Source of the DNA: an uncultured Roseateles sp.
Lineage (GTDB): Bacteria; Pseudomonadota; Gammaproteobacteria; Burkholderiales; Burkholderiaceae
Direction: 5' to 3'
Length of the DNA: 31,044 nt
Assembly (NCBI GenBank): GCA_946886855.1
Contig: CAMPJJ010000068.1
Span: 1 to 31,044 of the forward strand
Shown: positions 17,654 through 28,760 of the stretch, one piece after another
Layout of the letters: the number at the start of each line of letters is the position of its first letter
Position numbering within the stretch: position 1 is the first letter of the stretch
Notes under the pieces: model-generated
What the model was told of the DNA's origin: nothing
The model's database searches: none
What the model saw: the letters and a program-made list of their open reading frames with translations, nothing else
Program-made: the position numbers and the translations under genes

Positions 17654-17686
17654 AAAGGCCGCCGTTCCGAGGGAACAGCGGCCTTT
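17654..17686 (+). terminator. Hairpin terminator after the small membrane ORF
   Basis: A 15-bp stem with one mismatch (AAAGGCCGCCGTTCC against its partner, ending CGGCCTTT) and a 3-base loop starts three bases after the ORF's stop. A-run before and T-run after make it plausible in both directions, although the minus-strand gene stops about 100 bp away at 17791. Confidence 0.75.
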
Positions 17687-17790
17687 GAAGATGCCAACGG
17701 GCGGCGCCATGTTGTCAACACGCCTACCGAACGCTTGGTCCGCAAGAGGACCTTCTGCTCTTGAGCCTCACAAGGCTCTTCGAGGCGAAA

Positions 17791-18249
17791 TCAACGGCAG
17801 CTCGCCGACGCCATCTTGAAATCGCTGTTCTTCGAGCGCTTGTAGACCACTTCGCAGCTGGAGTAGCCGTCGAGCGAGCGCGCCAGTTCCACGCGCGTGC
17901 GGAAATAGCTGCAGACGGCGAAACCGCCGGTCATGCCTTGCAGGTTCCAGGTCTGCGTGCGAGTCGCGCCGCCCTTGCCGTCCTTGCGCTCTTCTTCCTT
18001 GTCGTAGATCTCGCCGTTGGGCGAGCCGACTGGACCGCCATTGACGGCGAAGTTGGTCAGGTCGTGCTGCGCGCGCTCGCTGCCCGCAGTGGTCGCAGAC
18101 CAGCCCGCAGGTGCAGACGCGAGCGACTGACTCGTCAGCGGAATCTGCACCGGACAGCTGAACGGCTCAGGCGCGGCCATCGACGTGCCGGCGCTAGAGA
18201 TCAGCGCCACGCTCGCGGCGAAGTGGATGATCGACGGACGGATTAGCAT
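17791..18249 (-). CDS. Secreted four-cysteine protein, STM0539-like; candidate periplasmic immunity protein
   Basis: 152 residues from ATG 18249; GTG 18258 or 18261, overlapping the upstream stop, are alternatives. The N-terminus MLIRPSIIHFAASVALISSAGTSMA is a signal peptide. The mature part has four cysteines (FSCPVQIP, AVCSYF, SSCEVVY and near the C-terminal SASC), suited to two disulfides. The order CP-I-T-Q..P-GW..(L)..GP..W..C-Y-T-V-L..C-V-Y..C matches what I recall of the small exported STM0539 family (function unknown). The gene follows the BPSL0067-like amidase with overlapping stop/start, the arrangement of an effector with its immunity protein. Inhibition of the amidase in the periplasm is an inference. 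Confidence 0.65.
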   Translation of the reverse strand: MLIRPSIIHFAASVALISSAGTSMAAPEPFSCPVQIPLTSQSLASAPAGWSATTAGSERAQHDLTNFAVNGGPVGSPNGEIYDKEEERKDGKGGATRTQTWNLQGMTGGFAVCSYFRTRVELARSLDGYSSCEVVYKRSKNSDFKMASASCR

Positions 18250-18254
18250 GAGGA

Positions 18255-18698
18255 TCACCACTGGATGGTCGCGTAGTCGAGACCGTTGTTCAGGTAGCTG
18301 GCGCGCTTGCCGTGCTTTGCAGGCTCGAAGTACACGGTCCGCTCGGTGATCGCAACGATGCCGTTGTACTGCTCAATGATGCTGAAGCCGATGACCTCGC
18401 CCGACTTGTCCCGGACGGCGCCATTGAAGAGGCCAGCATGCTGCCCAGTCGAGTTGTTGGGATAGTAGCCCCCGGCCGTCCAGCCCGTGGCGATGGGGGT
18501 TCCAACAGCAAGGCCCGCGACGAGGCGCCCGGTCAGATCCATCCCACGCTTCCAGTTGTTCGGCTGCGTCATAGGCGCGTCCGTGTTCTGCTTGACCAGC
18601 TCCACGCACGGTGTGGACGAAGAGCCAGGCCGATTCAATGGCGCCTTGCCGACGAGCTGCGACGGATTGAGGACAGCACCGAGATGCTCGGTGAACAC
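18255..18698 (-). CDS. BPSL0067-like papain-fold amidase, candidate antibacterial effector; start uncertain
   Basis: About 147 residues if read from GTG 18698. The body matches the BPSL0067 family as I know it: a short LVGKAPLN lead-in, the nucleophile in STPCVELVKQ (Cys31), WKRGMDLTG, GTPIATGW then YYPNNSTGQHAGLF with the catalytic His (His87), IIEQYNG supplying a third polar residue, and a C-terminal YLNNGLDYATIQW. These are NlpC/P60- or CHAP-like papain folds, some linked to type VI secretion. No ATG lies in frame before the catalytic Cys, and no clear ribosome site precedes GTG 18698. An alternative GTG at 18797 overlaps the stop of the upstream membrane gene (GTGA) and would add 33 residues. 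Either a non-ATG start or a lost start is possible. There is no signal peptide, as expected of a cytoplasmic effector delivered by a contact system. Confidence 0.6.
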   Translation of the reverse strand: MFTEHLGAVLNPSQLVGKAPLNRPGSSSTPCVELVKQNTDAPMTQPNNWKRGMDLTGRLVAGLAVGTPIATGWTAGGYYPNNSTGQHAGLFNGAVRDKSGEVIGFSIIEQYNGIVAITERTVYFEPAKHGKRASYLNNGLDYATIQW

Positions 18699-18793
18699 GC
18701 GAGTTGGAGCGGAAGTGGCCACGGCGGATGAAGGGATCAAGTGAGGGCGACTGGAGTCTAGGAAGCCGATATCTGCCGCCCTACCCACCAAAG

Positions 18794-19315
18794 TCACTTT
18801 GCGGGGCTTTGGGGTCGGGCGTTGCGATGTCCTCGCCGCATCAGCCGCTTGATCCTCAATTTGATCGCCCTCGCCGAGCGCCACACCGCGCTCGCTCGCA
18901 CCCAGACCAGCAAGCTTTCCTTCCACGCGGTCCAGCGGCCGTAGAGCCGCGCGAACCAGGGCAGGCTCATCAGCGCGGGCTGCGTCAGCGCGAAGATCCG
19001 CGCCACCACCGCCGTGCCGACGACCTTCGCCAGCACGATGACGCCGAGCCCCAGGCCCGGCCGGCCGATGCCGATGAGCCAGAGCGCCAGCAGCTTGATC
19101 GGCAGGAGCATCAGGCCCGGCAGGAAGAACACCACCAGCGCCAGATACGGTGGAAGACGCCGCACGACGGCTTCCAGCTGGCGCAGGACCGGCAGACGGC
19201 CGATGGCGGCCATCGCGCGCTGTAGCGGCTCCCAGCCCCATTCCTCGAAGAGGATGACCAGAGCGAGCACCAGGCGCACCAACCCGCGCAGCGGCGCCAG
19301 CAAGGTCTTGAACAT
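18794..19315 (-). CDS. Conserved small inner-membrane protein of unknown function
   Basis: 173 residues from ATG 19315, which gives MFKTLLAPLRGLVRLVLALVILFEEWGWEPLQ, an N-terminus I associate with unnamed membrane proteins conserved across Burkholderiales. Hydrophobic segments lie at ~8-25, ~50-75 (LALVVFFLPGLMLLPIKLLALWLIGIG) and ~78-105, followed by an Arg/Lys-rich C-terminus suited to the cytoplasm. No catalytic motif is visible. It is divergent from the TPR-sulfotransferase gene with only 56 bp between start codons. The stop at 18794 marks the edge where the lower-GC effector region begins. Translation could be coupled to a GTG at 18797. Confidence 0.75.
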   Translation of the reverse strand: MFKTLLAPLRGLVRLVLALVILFEEWGWEPLQRAMAAIGRLPVLRQLEAVVRRLPPYLALVVFFLPGLMLLPIKLLALWLIGIGRPGLGLGVIVLAKVVGTAVVARIFALTQPALMSLPWFARLYGRWTAWKESLLVWVRASAVWRSARAIKLRIKRLMRRGHRNARPQSPAK

Positions 19316-19371
19316 GGCCGGGATGATGCCAGGGGTTGGCCTCTGTCCCCCATGCAAGAATCATTGCGACC

Positions 19372-20871
19372 ATGCAAGACCCCGTTTCCTCCCTGCGCGA
19401 CGCTGCCGTCGGACACCTTTCCGCGGGCCGCGCGGCGCAAGCGGTCGCCGCGTACCGCGCGCTGCTGGACGTGACTCCCGGGCTGCCCGACGATTGGTTC
19501 AACCTGGCTTTCCTGCAGCGCCAGCTGCGCGATTTCACCGCCGCGCTGGACGCCTACGATCGCGCCCTGGCCCTGGGGGCCCAAGGCGCCGAAGAGATCC
19601 ATCTGAACCGCAGCGTGATCCTGGCCGAAGACCTGCGCCGCGAGGCCGACGCGATGGCCGAACTGGACCGTGCGCTCGCCATCGCGCCGCGTTTCCTGCC
19701 GGCCCTGGTGAACCTGGGCAACCTGCACGAGCAACGCGGGGAGCGCGCACAGGCCCAGGCCCGCTATGAACAGGCACTCGCCGTCGACCCGGGCCATGCG
19801 CTGGCCCTCTCCAGGCTGGTGAACCTGCGCCGCTTCGACTCCCCGGCCGATCCGCTGATCCAGCGCCTGCGGCAGGCGCTGGGCGTTCGCGGCCGGCATC
19901 CCGCCGAACACGCCGACCTGGCCTTCGCGCTGGGCAAGGCGCTCGACGACACGGGGTCCTATGACGAGGCCTTCGCCGCCTACGTCCACGCGAACCAGGC
20001 CGCGCGGTTCAGCCAGGGTCGCACCCCGCTGCGCTACGACCGCGACGCGCAGGAACGCCTGGTCGACGCGCTCATCCGCCAGTCGCTGCAACCGGTGCCG
20101 CCGCCCCGCCCTGACGAATCCGTCGCACCCGCGCCGGCGGTCTTCATCTGCGGCATGTTCCGCTCGGGGTCGACGCTGCTGGAACAGATCCTGGGCAGCC
20201 ATCCGGGTGTACGGTCCGGCGGCGAGATCGACCTGCTGCCCGCCCTCGCCCACCGCCATCTGCTGCCGCGTCTGGCGGAACCCGACCGCCCGCTGCCCGC
20301 CGAACTCGCCGCGCAGCTGCGTCGCGAGTACCGCGACGGCGTCGCGATGCGCTTCCCCGGCGCGTCGCGGCTGACGGACAAGCGCCCTGACAACTTCCTC
20401 TTCGTCGGCCTCATCAAGCAGCTCTTCCCGGACGCGAAGATCCTGCACACACGGCGCGCCGTGCTCGACAACTGCCTGTCCGTGTTCTTCCTGCACCTCG
20501 GCCCGTCGATGGCGTACTCGCTGGACCTGGAGGACATCGCGCACTGGTACCGCCAGTACCGGCGCCTCATGGCCCATTGGAAATCGCTCTACGGAGACGA
20601 CATCCACGACGTCGACTACGACGCGCTGGTCGCCGATCCGCGCCCGCACATCGAGGCGGCGCTGGAACACCTGGGGCTGGCATGGGAGGCGTCCTGCCTG
20701 AATTTTCACGCCAGCACGGCCAGCGTCGCGACGCCCAGCAACTGGCAGGTGCGGCAGCCGCTGTACCAGCGGTCCTCGGGCCGCTGGCGCAACTATGAAC
20801 GTCAGCTCGGTGGACTGCGCGCGGCGCTCGGGCCGCTCGCGAACGACGCCGAGGGCGGCATCCCCGGCTGA
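19372..20871 (+). CDS. TPR-repeat PAPS-dependent sulfotransferase
   Basis: 499 residues from ATG 19372. Residues ~1-165 carry tetratricopeptide repeats (DWFNLAFLQRQLRDFTAALDAYDRALALG, then ALVNLGNLHEQRGERAQAQARYEQALAVDPG). Residues ~255-480 form a Sulfotransfer_3-type domain: the 5'-phosphosulfate loop FICGMFRSGSTLLEQILGSHP at ~257-277, TDKRPDNFLFVGLIKQLFPDAKILHTRRAVLDNCLS (3'-phosphate-binding Arg and Ser at ~360-373), and the C-terminal SVATPSNWQVRQPLYQRSSGRWRNY. This family transfers sulfate from PAPS to proteins or small molecules; the acceptor here is unknown. It is tail to tail with cysC, the PAPS-making kinase. Confidence 0.88.
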   Translation: MQDPVSSLRDAAVGHLSAGRAAQAVAAYRALLDVTPGLPDDWFNLAFLQRQLRDFTAALDAYDRALALGAQGAEEIHLNRSVILAEDLRREADAMAELDRALAIAPRFLPALVNLGNLHEQRGERAQAQARYEQALAVDPGHALALSRLVNLRRFDSPADPLIQRLRQALGVRGRHPAEHADLAFALGKALDDTGSYDEAFAAYVHANQAARFSQGRTPLRYDRDAQERLVDALIRQSLQPVPPPRPDESVAPAPAVFICGMFRSGSTLLEQILGSHPGVRSGGEIDLLPALAHRHLLPRLAEPDRPLPAELAAQLRREYRDGVAMRFPGASRLTDKRPDNFLFVGLIKQLFPDAKILHTRRAVLDNCLSVFFLHLGPSMAYSLDLEDIAHWYRQYRRLMAHWKSLYGDDIHDVDYDALVADPRPHIEAALEHLGLAWEASCLNFHASTASVATPSNWQVRQPLYQRSSGRWRNYERQLGGLRAALGPLANDAEGGIPG

Positions 20872-20876
20872 TCAGC
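20867..20876. other. Palindrome sharing the stop codons of two convergent genes
   Basis: The palindrome GCTGATCAGC spans 20867-20876. The plus-strand sulfotransferase ends on its TGA (20869-20871), and the minus-strand cysC ends on TGA read from 20874 to 20872. The two coding regions abut with no base between them. Confidence 0.8.
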
Positions 20877-21474
20877 TGTCCAGCAGACCCGAGGCGCGGA
20901 GGTGCGCCAGCACGGCGTCGGCGGCCTCATCCGGCGAGACGGTGGCCGTGCGAAGGTGCAGCTCGGGCGCGGTTGGCGCCTCATAGGGTGAATCTATGCC
21001 GGTGAAGTCCTTCAGCAGGCCCGCGCGCGCCTTGCGGTACAGGCCTTTGGGATCACGCGCCTCGGCGACCGCCAGCGGTACGTCGACATGGACTTCGATG
21101 AACTCGCCCGGGGCGAAGCGCTCGCGCACCGCCTGCCGATCGCGTCGGAAGGGCGAGATCAACGCCACGATCACGATCAGCCCCGCGTCGGCCATCAGTC
21201 GTGCGACCTCGCCCACACGCCGGATGTTCTCGGCCCGGTCCTGCGCGGTGAAGCCCAGGTCGCGGTTCAGCCCGCCGCGCAACACGTCGCCGTCCAGCAG
21301 ATAGGTGTGCAGGCCCTGCGCGTGCAGCCGCCGTTCCAGGCGGTCCGCCAGGGTCGACTTGCCCGCGCCCGACAGACCGGTCAGCCACACGACCGCGCTG
21401 CCATGCCCCTTGAGCGCGGCGCGCGCGCTGCGGTCGACCTGCGACGTCGGCAGCAGGGACGCGTCGCTGCTCAT
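20872..21474 (-). CDS. cysC: Adenylylsulfate kinase (APS kinase)
   Basis: 200 residues (family ~200). The P-loop GLSGAGKST is at residues 33-41 after VVWLT, followed by [21 protein letters not shown], the [16 protein letters not shown] loop and [12 protein letters not shown], all standard APS-kinase motifs. It phosphorylates adenylylsulfate to PAPS in the cytoplasm. It begins 10 bp after the tgt stop on the same strand, so it is probably in one transcript with tgt, an unusual partner. The gene directly opposite its tail is a PAPS-using sulfotransferase, which suggests this copy feeds sulfation rather than (or besides) cysteine synthesis. No sulfate-assimilation genes (cysD/N/H) lie in the window. 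Confidence 0.94.
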   Translation of the reverse strand: MSSDASLLPTSQVDRSARAALKGHGSAVVWLTGLSGAGKSTLADRLERRLHAQGLHTYLLDGDVLRGGLNRDLGFTAQDRAENIRRVGEVARLMADAGLIVIVALISPFRRDRQAVRERFAPGEFIEVHVDVPLAVAEARDPKGLYRKARAGLLKDFTGIDSPYEAPTAPELHLRTATVSPDEAADAVLAHLRASGLLDS

Positions 21475-21484
21475 GGTCCCGGCC

Positions 21485-23507
<2,023 letters not shown>

Positions 23508-23561
23508 CGACGGACGCCCACGGACGGCGGCGTGCCCCGCCGGGCCGCGACAATCGCGGCC

Positions 23562-24158
23562 ATGCCCCACAGCCTCGCCGCGCCCGTCCACGCCGAACTG
23601 ATCATCAAGAAGAGCCGCTTCATCGGCTGCGTCGAGTCGGTGCCCGATCGCGCGGCGGCGCTCGCGAGGGTCGAGCAACTGCGCGCCGAGCACCCCGGCG
23701 CCGCCCATGTCTGCTGGGCGCTGATGGCGGGCGGGCAGTCCGCCGCCAACGACGATGGCGAACCCGGCGGCACCGCCGGCCGGCCGATGCTGGAGGTGCT
23801 GCGCCATCAGGACCTCGACGGCGTGCTGGCGACGGTGGTGCGTTACTTCGGCGGCGTGAAGCTGGGCGCGGGCGGCCTCGTGCGCGCCTACACGGACGCC
23901 GTCGCGCAGGCGCTGCTGAAGGCCGACAAGGTGCCGGTGATCCGGCTGCGGACGCTGCGCTGCACCCTGTCCTACGAGAAGGAAGGCCTGCTGCGCCGTG
24001 AGGCCGAGAAGGCCGGCGCGCAGTTGGTGGACGTGGCGCATGGGGCGCTGGTCGATGTCACGCTGTGCTTGCCAGAGAGTGCCGCCGAGGGATTCATCGC
24101 GCTGCTCAACGAGGCGGGCCAAGGACGGATCGGATGGTTAGTGCATCCCGAGCACTGA
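23562..24158 (+). CDS. YigZ/IMPACT family protein
   Basis: 198 residues (family ~200). The hallmark sequences are present: HAELIIKKSRFIGCV, then GAAHVCWALMAGGQSAANDDGEPGGTAGRPMLEVL and VVRYFGGVKLGAGGLVRAYTDAVAQAL, which define the UPF0029/IMPACT N-terminal domain, followed by the smaller C-terminal domain. The bacterial protein's role is unclear; the eukaryotic homologue IMPACT regulates GCN2. ATG 23562 is preferred over the in-frame GTG at 23532 because family proteins begin close to this point. It lies 54 bp after the binding-protein gene and could share its transcript. Confidence 0.92.
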   Translation: MPHSLAAPVHAELIIKKSRFIGCVESVPDRAAALARVEQLRAEHPGAAHVCWALMAGGQSAANDDGEPGGTAGRPMLEVLRHQDLDGVLATVVRYFGGVKLGAGGLVRAYTDAVAQALLKADKVPVIRLRTLRCTLSYEKEGLLRREAEKAGAQLVDVAHGALVDVTLCLPESAAEGFIALLNEAGQGRIGWLVHPEH

Positions 24159-24194
24159 GCGGCCGTCTTGTCGATGTCGATCTGAGATCGATCC

Positions 24195-24262
24195 TTTAAG
24201 CGCCCTTATAGAGGCTCTTAAGGCAGTTCTTTCAGGGCTAAGAGTCCTTAAAGAGGCGCTTA
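24195..24262 (+). promoter_or_regulatory. AT-richer nested inverted-repeat region upstream of argG
   Basis: TAAGCGCC (24197-24204) pairs with GGCGCTTA (24255-24262). Between them CTCTTA (24215-24220) pairs with TAAGAG (24239-24244), and variants of CTTAAG recur five times. This ~70-bp patch is about half A+T in otherwise GC-rich DNA. It could be a regulatory leader, an operator cluster or the terminator region of the YigZ gene; it does not match the ArgR box consensus I know. Confidence 0.4.
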
Positions 24263-24263
24263 G

Positions 24264-25730
<1,467 letters not shown>

Positions 25731-25771
25731 GCCGCGGGCACGGGGCGGGGGCGCTTCGCTCCCGGCAAAGC

Positions 25772-25801
25772 AAAAAGCCGCTGATCACTCAGCGGCTTTT
25801 T
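25772..25801. terminator. Bidirectional rho-independent terminator between argG and the PEP-CTERM gene
   Basis: A perfect 13-bp stem (AAAAAGCCGCTGA and its complement) with the 4-base loop TCAC, flanked by A-runs on one side and T-runs on the other. It can end argG on the plus strand and the PEP-CTERM gene (stop at 25846) on the minus strand. Confidence 0.93.
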
Positions 25802-25845
25802 CTTTGCGTCGAAGCGACGCGGCGTGGCGCGAGGCGTCTGGCGGC

Positions 25846-26520
25846 TCAGCCGCGGCGACGGCGGGCGATGAAGCCGAGCGCGCCCATGCCGGCCAGCATC
25901 AGCGCGTAGGTCTGCGGTTCCGGCACGGCCGGCGCGATCGCGGCGTTGACGTTGGAGCTCAGGAACTCCGCGCGCACGCCGGTGAAGTTGTAGGTCCGGT
26001 CGACCGTGTCGGTCACGACGAACTGCAGCGTGTTCACGCCGGCGAGGAAGCCGCTCGAGGCCGCGAACGACGTCCAGTCCGCATAACCGCGCTGGCCGGA
26101 GATCGTCGAGATCGCCACGCCGTTGAGCAGCAGCACGCCGTTGTTGTCCGCTGCCCAGTGGCCGCTGAACGAGGCGCTGCTGGCGTCGAACCCGGTCAGG
26201 TCGAAGCTCAACGTCCAGGTGAAGGTCGAATTCCCGTTCGGGCTGTAGTTGGTGTTCTGGTCGGCACCCGGGATCAGCCACGCCGAGGACGCGGTGTTGG
26301 GCAGCCAGCTCGGGAACGGGTCCGCGTTGCCGTTGCTCACGATGCCGAAGCCCGACAGGCCGGCCGCGTCGCCGGTCGCCGTGTACTTGTAGTTGGTGTC
26401 GGTGCTGCCGGTCGACTGTCCGGCGCCGGTATTCACCAGGCCGCCGATGGAAGCGGCGGCAGCCAGGCCGCTGAACAGCGCAGCGGCGGCGGCGATCGAG
26501 GTGCGAGCAAACAGCGTCAT
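25846..26520 (-). CDS. PEP-CTERM sorting domain-containing exported protein
   Basis: 224 residues. It has an N-terminal signal peptide (MTLFARTSIAAAAALFSGLAAAAS) and a C-terminal sorting signal: VPEPQTYALMLAGMGALGFIARRRRG, that is the PEP motif, a hydrophobic helix and an Arg cluster. The middle (residues ~25-195) is a Ser/Thr/Asn/Gly-rich beta domain with motifs such as FTWTLSFDLTGFDASSASFSGHW, similar to the non-enzymatic domains common in these proteins. In the family, an exosortase cleaves at the PEP motif and links export to exopolysaccharide production; the exosortase is not in the window. The protein probably ends up outside the cell or in the matrix. Palindromes sit upstream of its start. 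Confidence 0.93.
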   Translation of the reverse strand: MTLFARTSIAAAAALFSGLAAAASIGGLVNTGAGQSTGSTDTNYKYTATGDAAGLSGFGIVSNGNADPFPSWLPNTASSAWLIPGADQNTNYSPNGNSTFTWTLSFDLTGFDASSASFSGHWAADNNGVLLLNGVAISTISGQRGYADWTSFAASSGFLAGVNTLQFVVTDTVDRTYNFTGVRAEFLSSNVNAAIAPAVPEPQTYALMLAGMGALGFIARRRRG

Positions 26521-26559
26521 GTGAATCCCGAGCGGTGGTAGATCTTGTCGGACCGATTG

Positions 26560-26575
26560 TCCCTAAAGCTAGGGA
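26560..26575 (-). promoter_or_regulatory. Palindrome TCCCTAAAGCTAGGGA upstream of the PEP-CTERM gene
   Basis: Six-base arms TCCCTA and TAGGGA around AAGC, 40 bp before the ATG at 26520. It resembles an operator for a dimeric regulator such as a LuxR-type response regulator. No classical -24/-12 sigma-54 promoter was seen nearby. Confidence 0.4.
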
Positions 26576-26582
26576 TGCACGC

Positions 26583-26602
26583 CCCCCCGTGGGCACGGGG
26601 GG
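26583..26602. repeat. GC hairpin CCCCCCGTG/CACGGGGGG
   Basis: Perfect 9-base arms with a 2-base centre, just upstream of the palindrome at 26560-26575. This is either a strong transcript hairpin or part of the control region of the PEP-CTERM gene. Another hairpin, GATGGGCG/CGCCCATC at 26678-26698, lies nearer the end of queA but has no U-tract. Confidence 0.5.
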
Positions 26603-26743
26603 ACACCACAGTCCGAAAGAGGGGTCGGGTGTTGCGCGAGCGCTCATTTCGCGCCAGAACAGCGCGCTTTCGCCTCGGATGGGCGCATCCCGCCCATCAC
26701 GGGGCCATGTCGCACCGTCTTCGCGCGCGCGGCGGGCGGGGCG

Positions 26744-27799
26744 TCAGCCCCCGGATCGCTCCCGCGCGCGCTCCAGCAACATGGCGTCGCCGTAGCTGAA
26801 GAAGCGGTAGCGCTGCGCGATCGCGTGGCGGTAGAGCGCCATGATCGGCTCGTAGCCGGCGAAGGCCGACACCAGCATCATCAGCGTGCTCTTGGGCAGG
26901 TGGAAGTTGGTCACCAGCCGGTCGACGACCTGGAAGTCGAAGCCCGGCGTGATGAAGATGTCGGTCTCGCGCGCGCCGGCCTGCAGTCCGCCGAACAGCG
27001 CCGCCGATTCCAGCGCGCGCAGCGTCGTCGTGCCGACGGCGGTCACCTTGCCGCCGGCGGCGCGGCAGCGCGCGATCGCATCGACGGTCTCCGGCGTGAC
27101 CTGGAACCACTCGCTGTGCATCTTGTGCTCGGCCAGCGACTCGACGCGCACCGGCTGGAAGGTGCCGGCGCCGACGTGCAGCGTCACATGCGCCGTACCG
27201 ACGCCGCGGGCCGCCAGACGCGCCAGCAGCGCCTCGTCGAAGTGCAAGGCCGCGGTCGGCGCGGCGACCGCGCCGGGCTCCCGCGCGAACACCGTCTGGT
27301 AACGCCGCACGTCGTCCGCCGAGTCGCCGTGCTCGATGTAGGGCGGCAGCGGCACGTGGCCGTGCTGCTCGAGCAGCTCGAACGGGTCGCCGGACAGCCG
27401 CAGGTGGAAGAGTCCGTCGTCCGGCCCGCAGCGGCCGAGGACCTCGGCATCGAAGGCGTCGGCGAAGCGCACCACGGCGCCCGCTTTCGGACTCTTGCTG
27501 GCGCGCATGTGGGCCCAGACCTCGCGGGTGCCGGGCAGCACGCGCTCGACCAGCGCCTCGACGGCGCCGCCGCTGGCCTTGGCGCCGTACAGCCGGGCCT
27601 TGATGACCTTGGTGTCGTTGAACACCAGCAGGTCGCCCGGGTTCAGCAGGTCGGGCAGTTCGCGGAACACGCGATCGACGGGCGGATCGGACCGGCCGTC
27701 GAGCAGGCGCGAGGCGCTGCGTTCCGCGGCGGGATGCTGGGCGATGAGATCGGGGGGCAGAGCGAAATCGAAATCGCTCACCGAGAAGGTTCGGGACAT
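26744..27799 (-). CDS. queA: S-adenosylmethionine:tRNA ribosyltransferase-isomerase
   Basis: 351 residues (family ~350). It transfers and isomerises the ribosyl group of SAM onto preQ1-tRNA to give epoxyqueuosine. Recognisable blocks: [24 protein letters not shown] at the start, [77 protein letters not shown] and the C-terminal [31 protein letters not shown]. The start at 27799 matches the family. It lies 16 bp after an orphan periplasmic binding protein on the same strand. The other queuosine gene in the window, tgt, is about 4 kb further on in the same direction, so the common queA-tgt neighbourhood has been opened. Confidence 0.97.
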   Translation of the reverse strand: MSRTFSVSDFDFALPPDLIAQHPAAERSASRLLDGRSDPPVDRVFRELPDLLNPGDLLVFNDTKVIKARLYGAKASGGAVEALVERVLPGTREVWAHMRASKSPKAGAVVRFADAFDAEVLGRCGPDDGLFHLRLSGDPFELLEQHGHVPLPPYIEHGDSADDVRRYQTVFAREPGAVAAPTAALHFDEALLARLAARGVGTAHVTLHVGAGTFQPVRVESLAEHKMHSEWFQVTPETVDAIARCRAAGGKVTAVGTTTLRALESAALFGGLQAGARETDIFITPGFDFQVVDRLVTNFHLPKSTLMMLVSAFAGYEPIMALYRHAIAQRYRFFSYGDAMLLERARERSGG

Positions 27800-27815
27800 G
27801 CGGGCGATTTTCCCA

Positions 27816-28559
27816 CTACTGCCAGCGTGCCCCTTGCTGCAGCAGGATGGCGAGCCGGCCGTTGCCCTGCAACTCGCCGATGCCGCGGCTGAGCGCGGCG
27901 GCGAAGCGCTCGCCCTCGGGCCGGAGCTTCGAGAACACCGTGTACAGCGGGATCTCCGACACCGCGGGTTCCAGCCACACCAGCTTGCCGGCGGACTCGC
28001 GCAGGTGCGTCTCCATCAGGTGGGCGGCGACGCCCTTGTCGATCAGCGCCAGATCGACGCGCCCGGCCAGCAGCTTGCGCAGGTTGGCGAGATCGTCGAC
28101 GGCGCCTTCGACCGCCAGGTTCGCCGCGTCGAACTGCGGCGGGTTCGCATACCCGTTCACCACGCCGATGCGCAGGTCACGCAGGGCGGCGAAGTCGTCG
28201 ACGCGGCGCCGGCGGTCCGCGCGGGCCATGAAGCCGACCTGGTTGAGGATGCCCAGCGCCTGCGGGAAGCGCATCGTGCGCTCGCGCTCGGCGGAGCGCC
28301 ACGCGCCGATGACGCCGTCGTGGTCGCCGCGCTGGAACTCGAGCAGCGCCCGGGCCCAGGGCCGGAAGGTGAGCGTCATCGACTGCCCCGCCTGGTGCAG
28401 CGCGGCGCGGGTGATCTCGCAGGCGATGCCGCCGCCGGGCAGGGTGCTGCCGGTATACGGCGGGAACTCCGTCGCGACCATGCGCACCGGCGCGTCCGCC
28501 GCGCGTGCGGGCAGGGCAGCGGCGGCAAGCCAGAGCAGGCTTTCGCGGCGGGTGGTCAT
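27816..28559 (-). CDS. Periplasmic solute-binding protein, SBP_bac_3-like
   Basis: 247 residues from ATG 28559. The signal peptide is [23 protein letters not shown] (the paired Arg is Tat-like, but the hydrophobic core is short). The fold is type-3 binding protein: [69 protein letters not shown], and the [27 protein letters not shown] segment with the domain-closing Asp. No transporter genes accompany it. It is followed 16 bp later by queA on the same strand, so the two may share an mRNA. It is distinct from the binding protein at 22725-23507, to which it shows only general similarity. Confidence 0.85.
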   Translation of the reverse strand: MTTRRESLLWLAAAALPARAADAPVRMVATEFPPYTGSTLPGGGIACEITRAALHQAGQSMTLTFRPWARALLEFQRGDHDGVIGAWRSAERERTMRFPQALGILNQVGFMARADRRRRVDDFAALRDLRIGVVNGYANPPQFDAANLAVEGAVDDLANLRKLLAGRVDLALIDKGVAAHLMETHLRESAGKLVWLEPAVSEIPLYTVFSKLRPEGERFAAALSRGIGELQGNGRLAILLQQGARWQ

Positions 28560-28704
28560 GGGCGTGCGGTACGGACCGGGAATGGGCAATGGAACGGGAG
28601 GTTGACACAGCCTAGCAGCCAGCCGCGTCGGATGCGCCCCTGTCGACCGGGGGGAAATGCCCGGTCGCTCACCCGGGAGCGGCAATCGGTCACGGCGGTC
28701 CATG

Positions 28705-28742
28705 AAAAAAGCCGGCCGGGGCTTGCGACCCCGGCCGGCTTT
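28705..28742 (-). terminator. Rho-independent terminator of the PKD/YCF48 repeat gene
   Basis: Perfect 14-bp stem: AAAGCCGGCCGGGG (28708-28721) and CCCCGGCCGGCTTT (28729-28742), with the 7-base loop CTTGCGA. On the minus strand it is followed by a run of six U (28705-28710). It lies 18 bp after the stop at 28761. Confidence 0.95.
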
Positions 28743-28760
28743 CAGACGCCGTCGGCTGCG

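Noticed and set aside
19316..19371. Longer starts for the TPR-sulfotransferase (about 19336) and the membrane protein (19357)
   Set aside because: They would overlap each other; ATG 19372 and ATG 19315 give family-like N-termini.
26521..26743. Sigma-54 promoter upstream of the PEP-CTERM gene
   Set aside because: I looked for a GG-N10-GC type -24/-12 pair on the minus strand and found none convincing.
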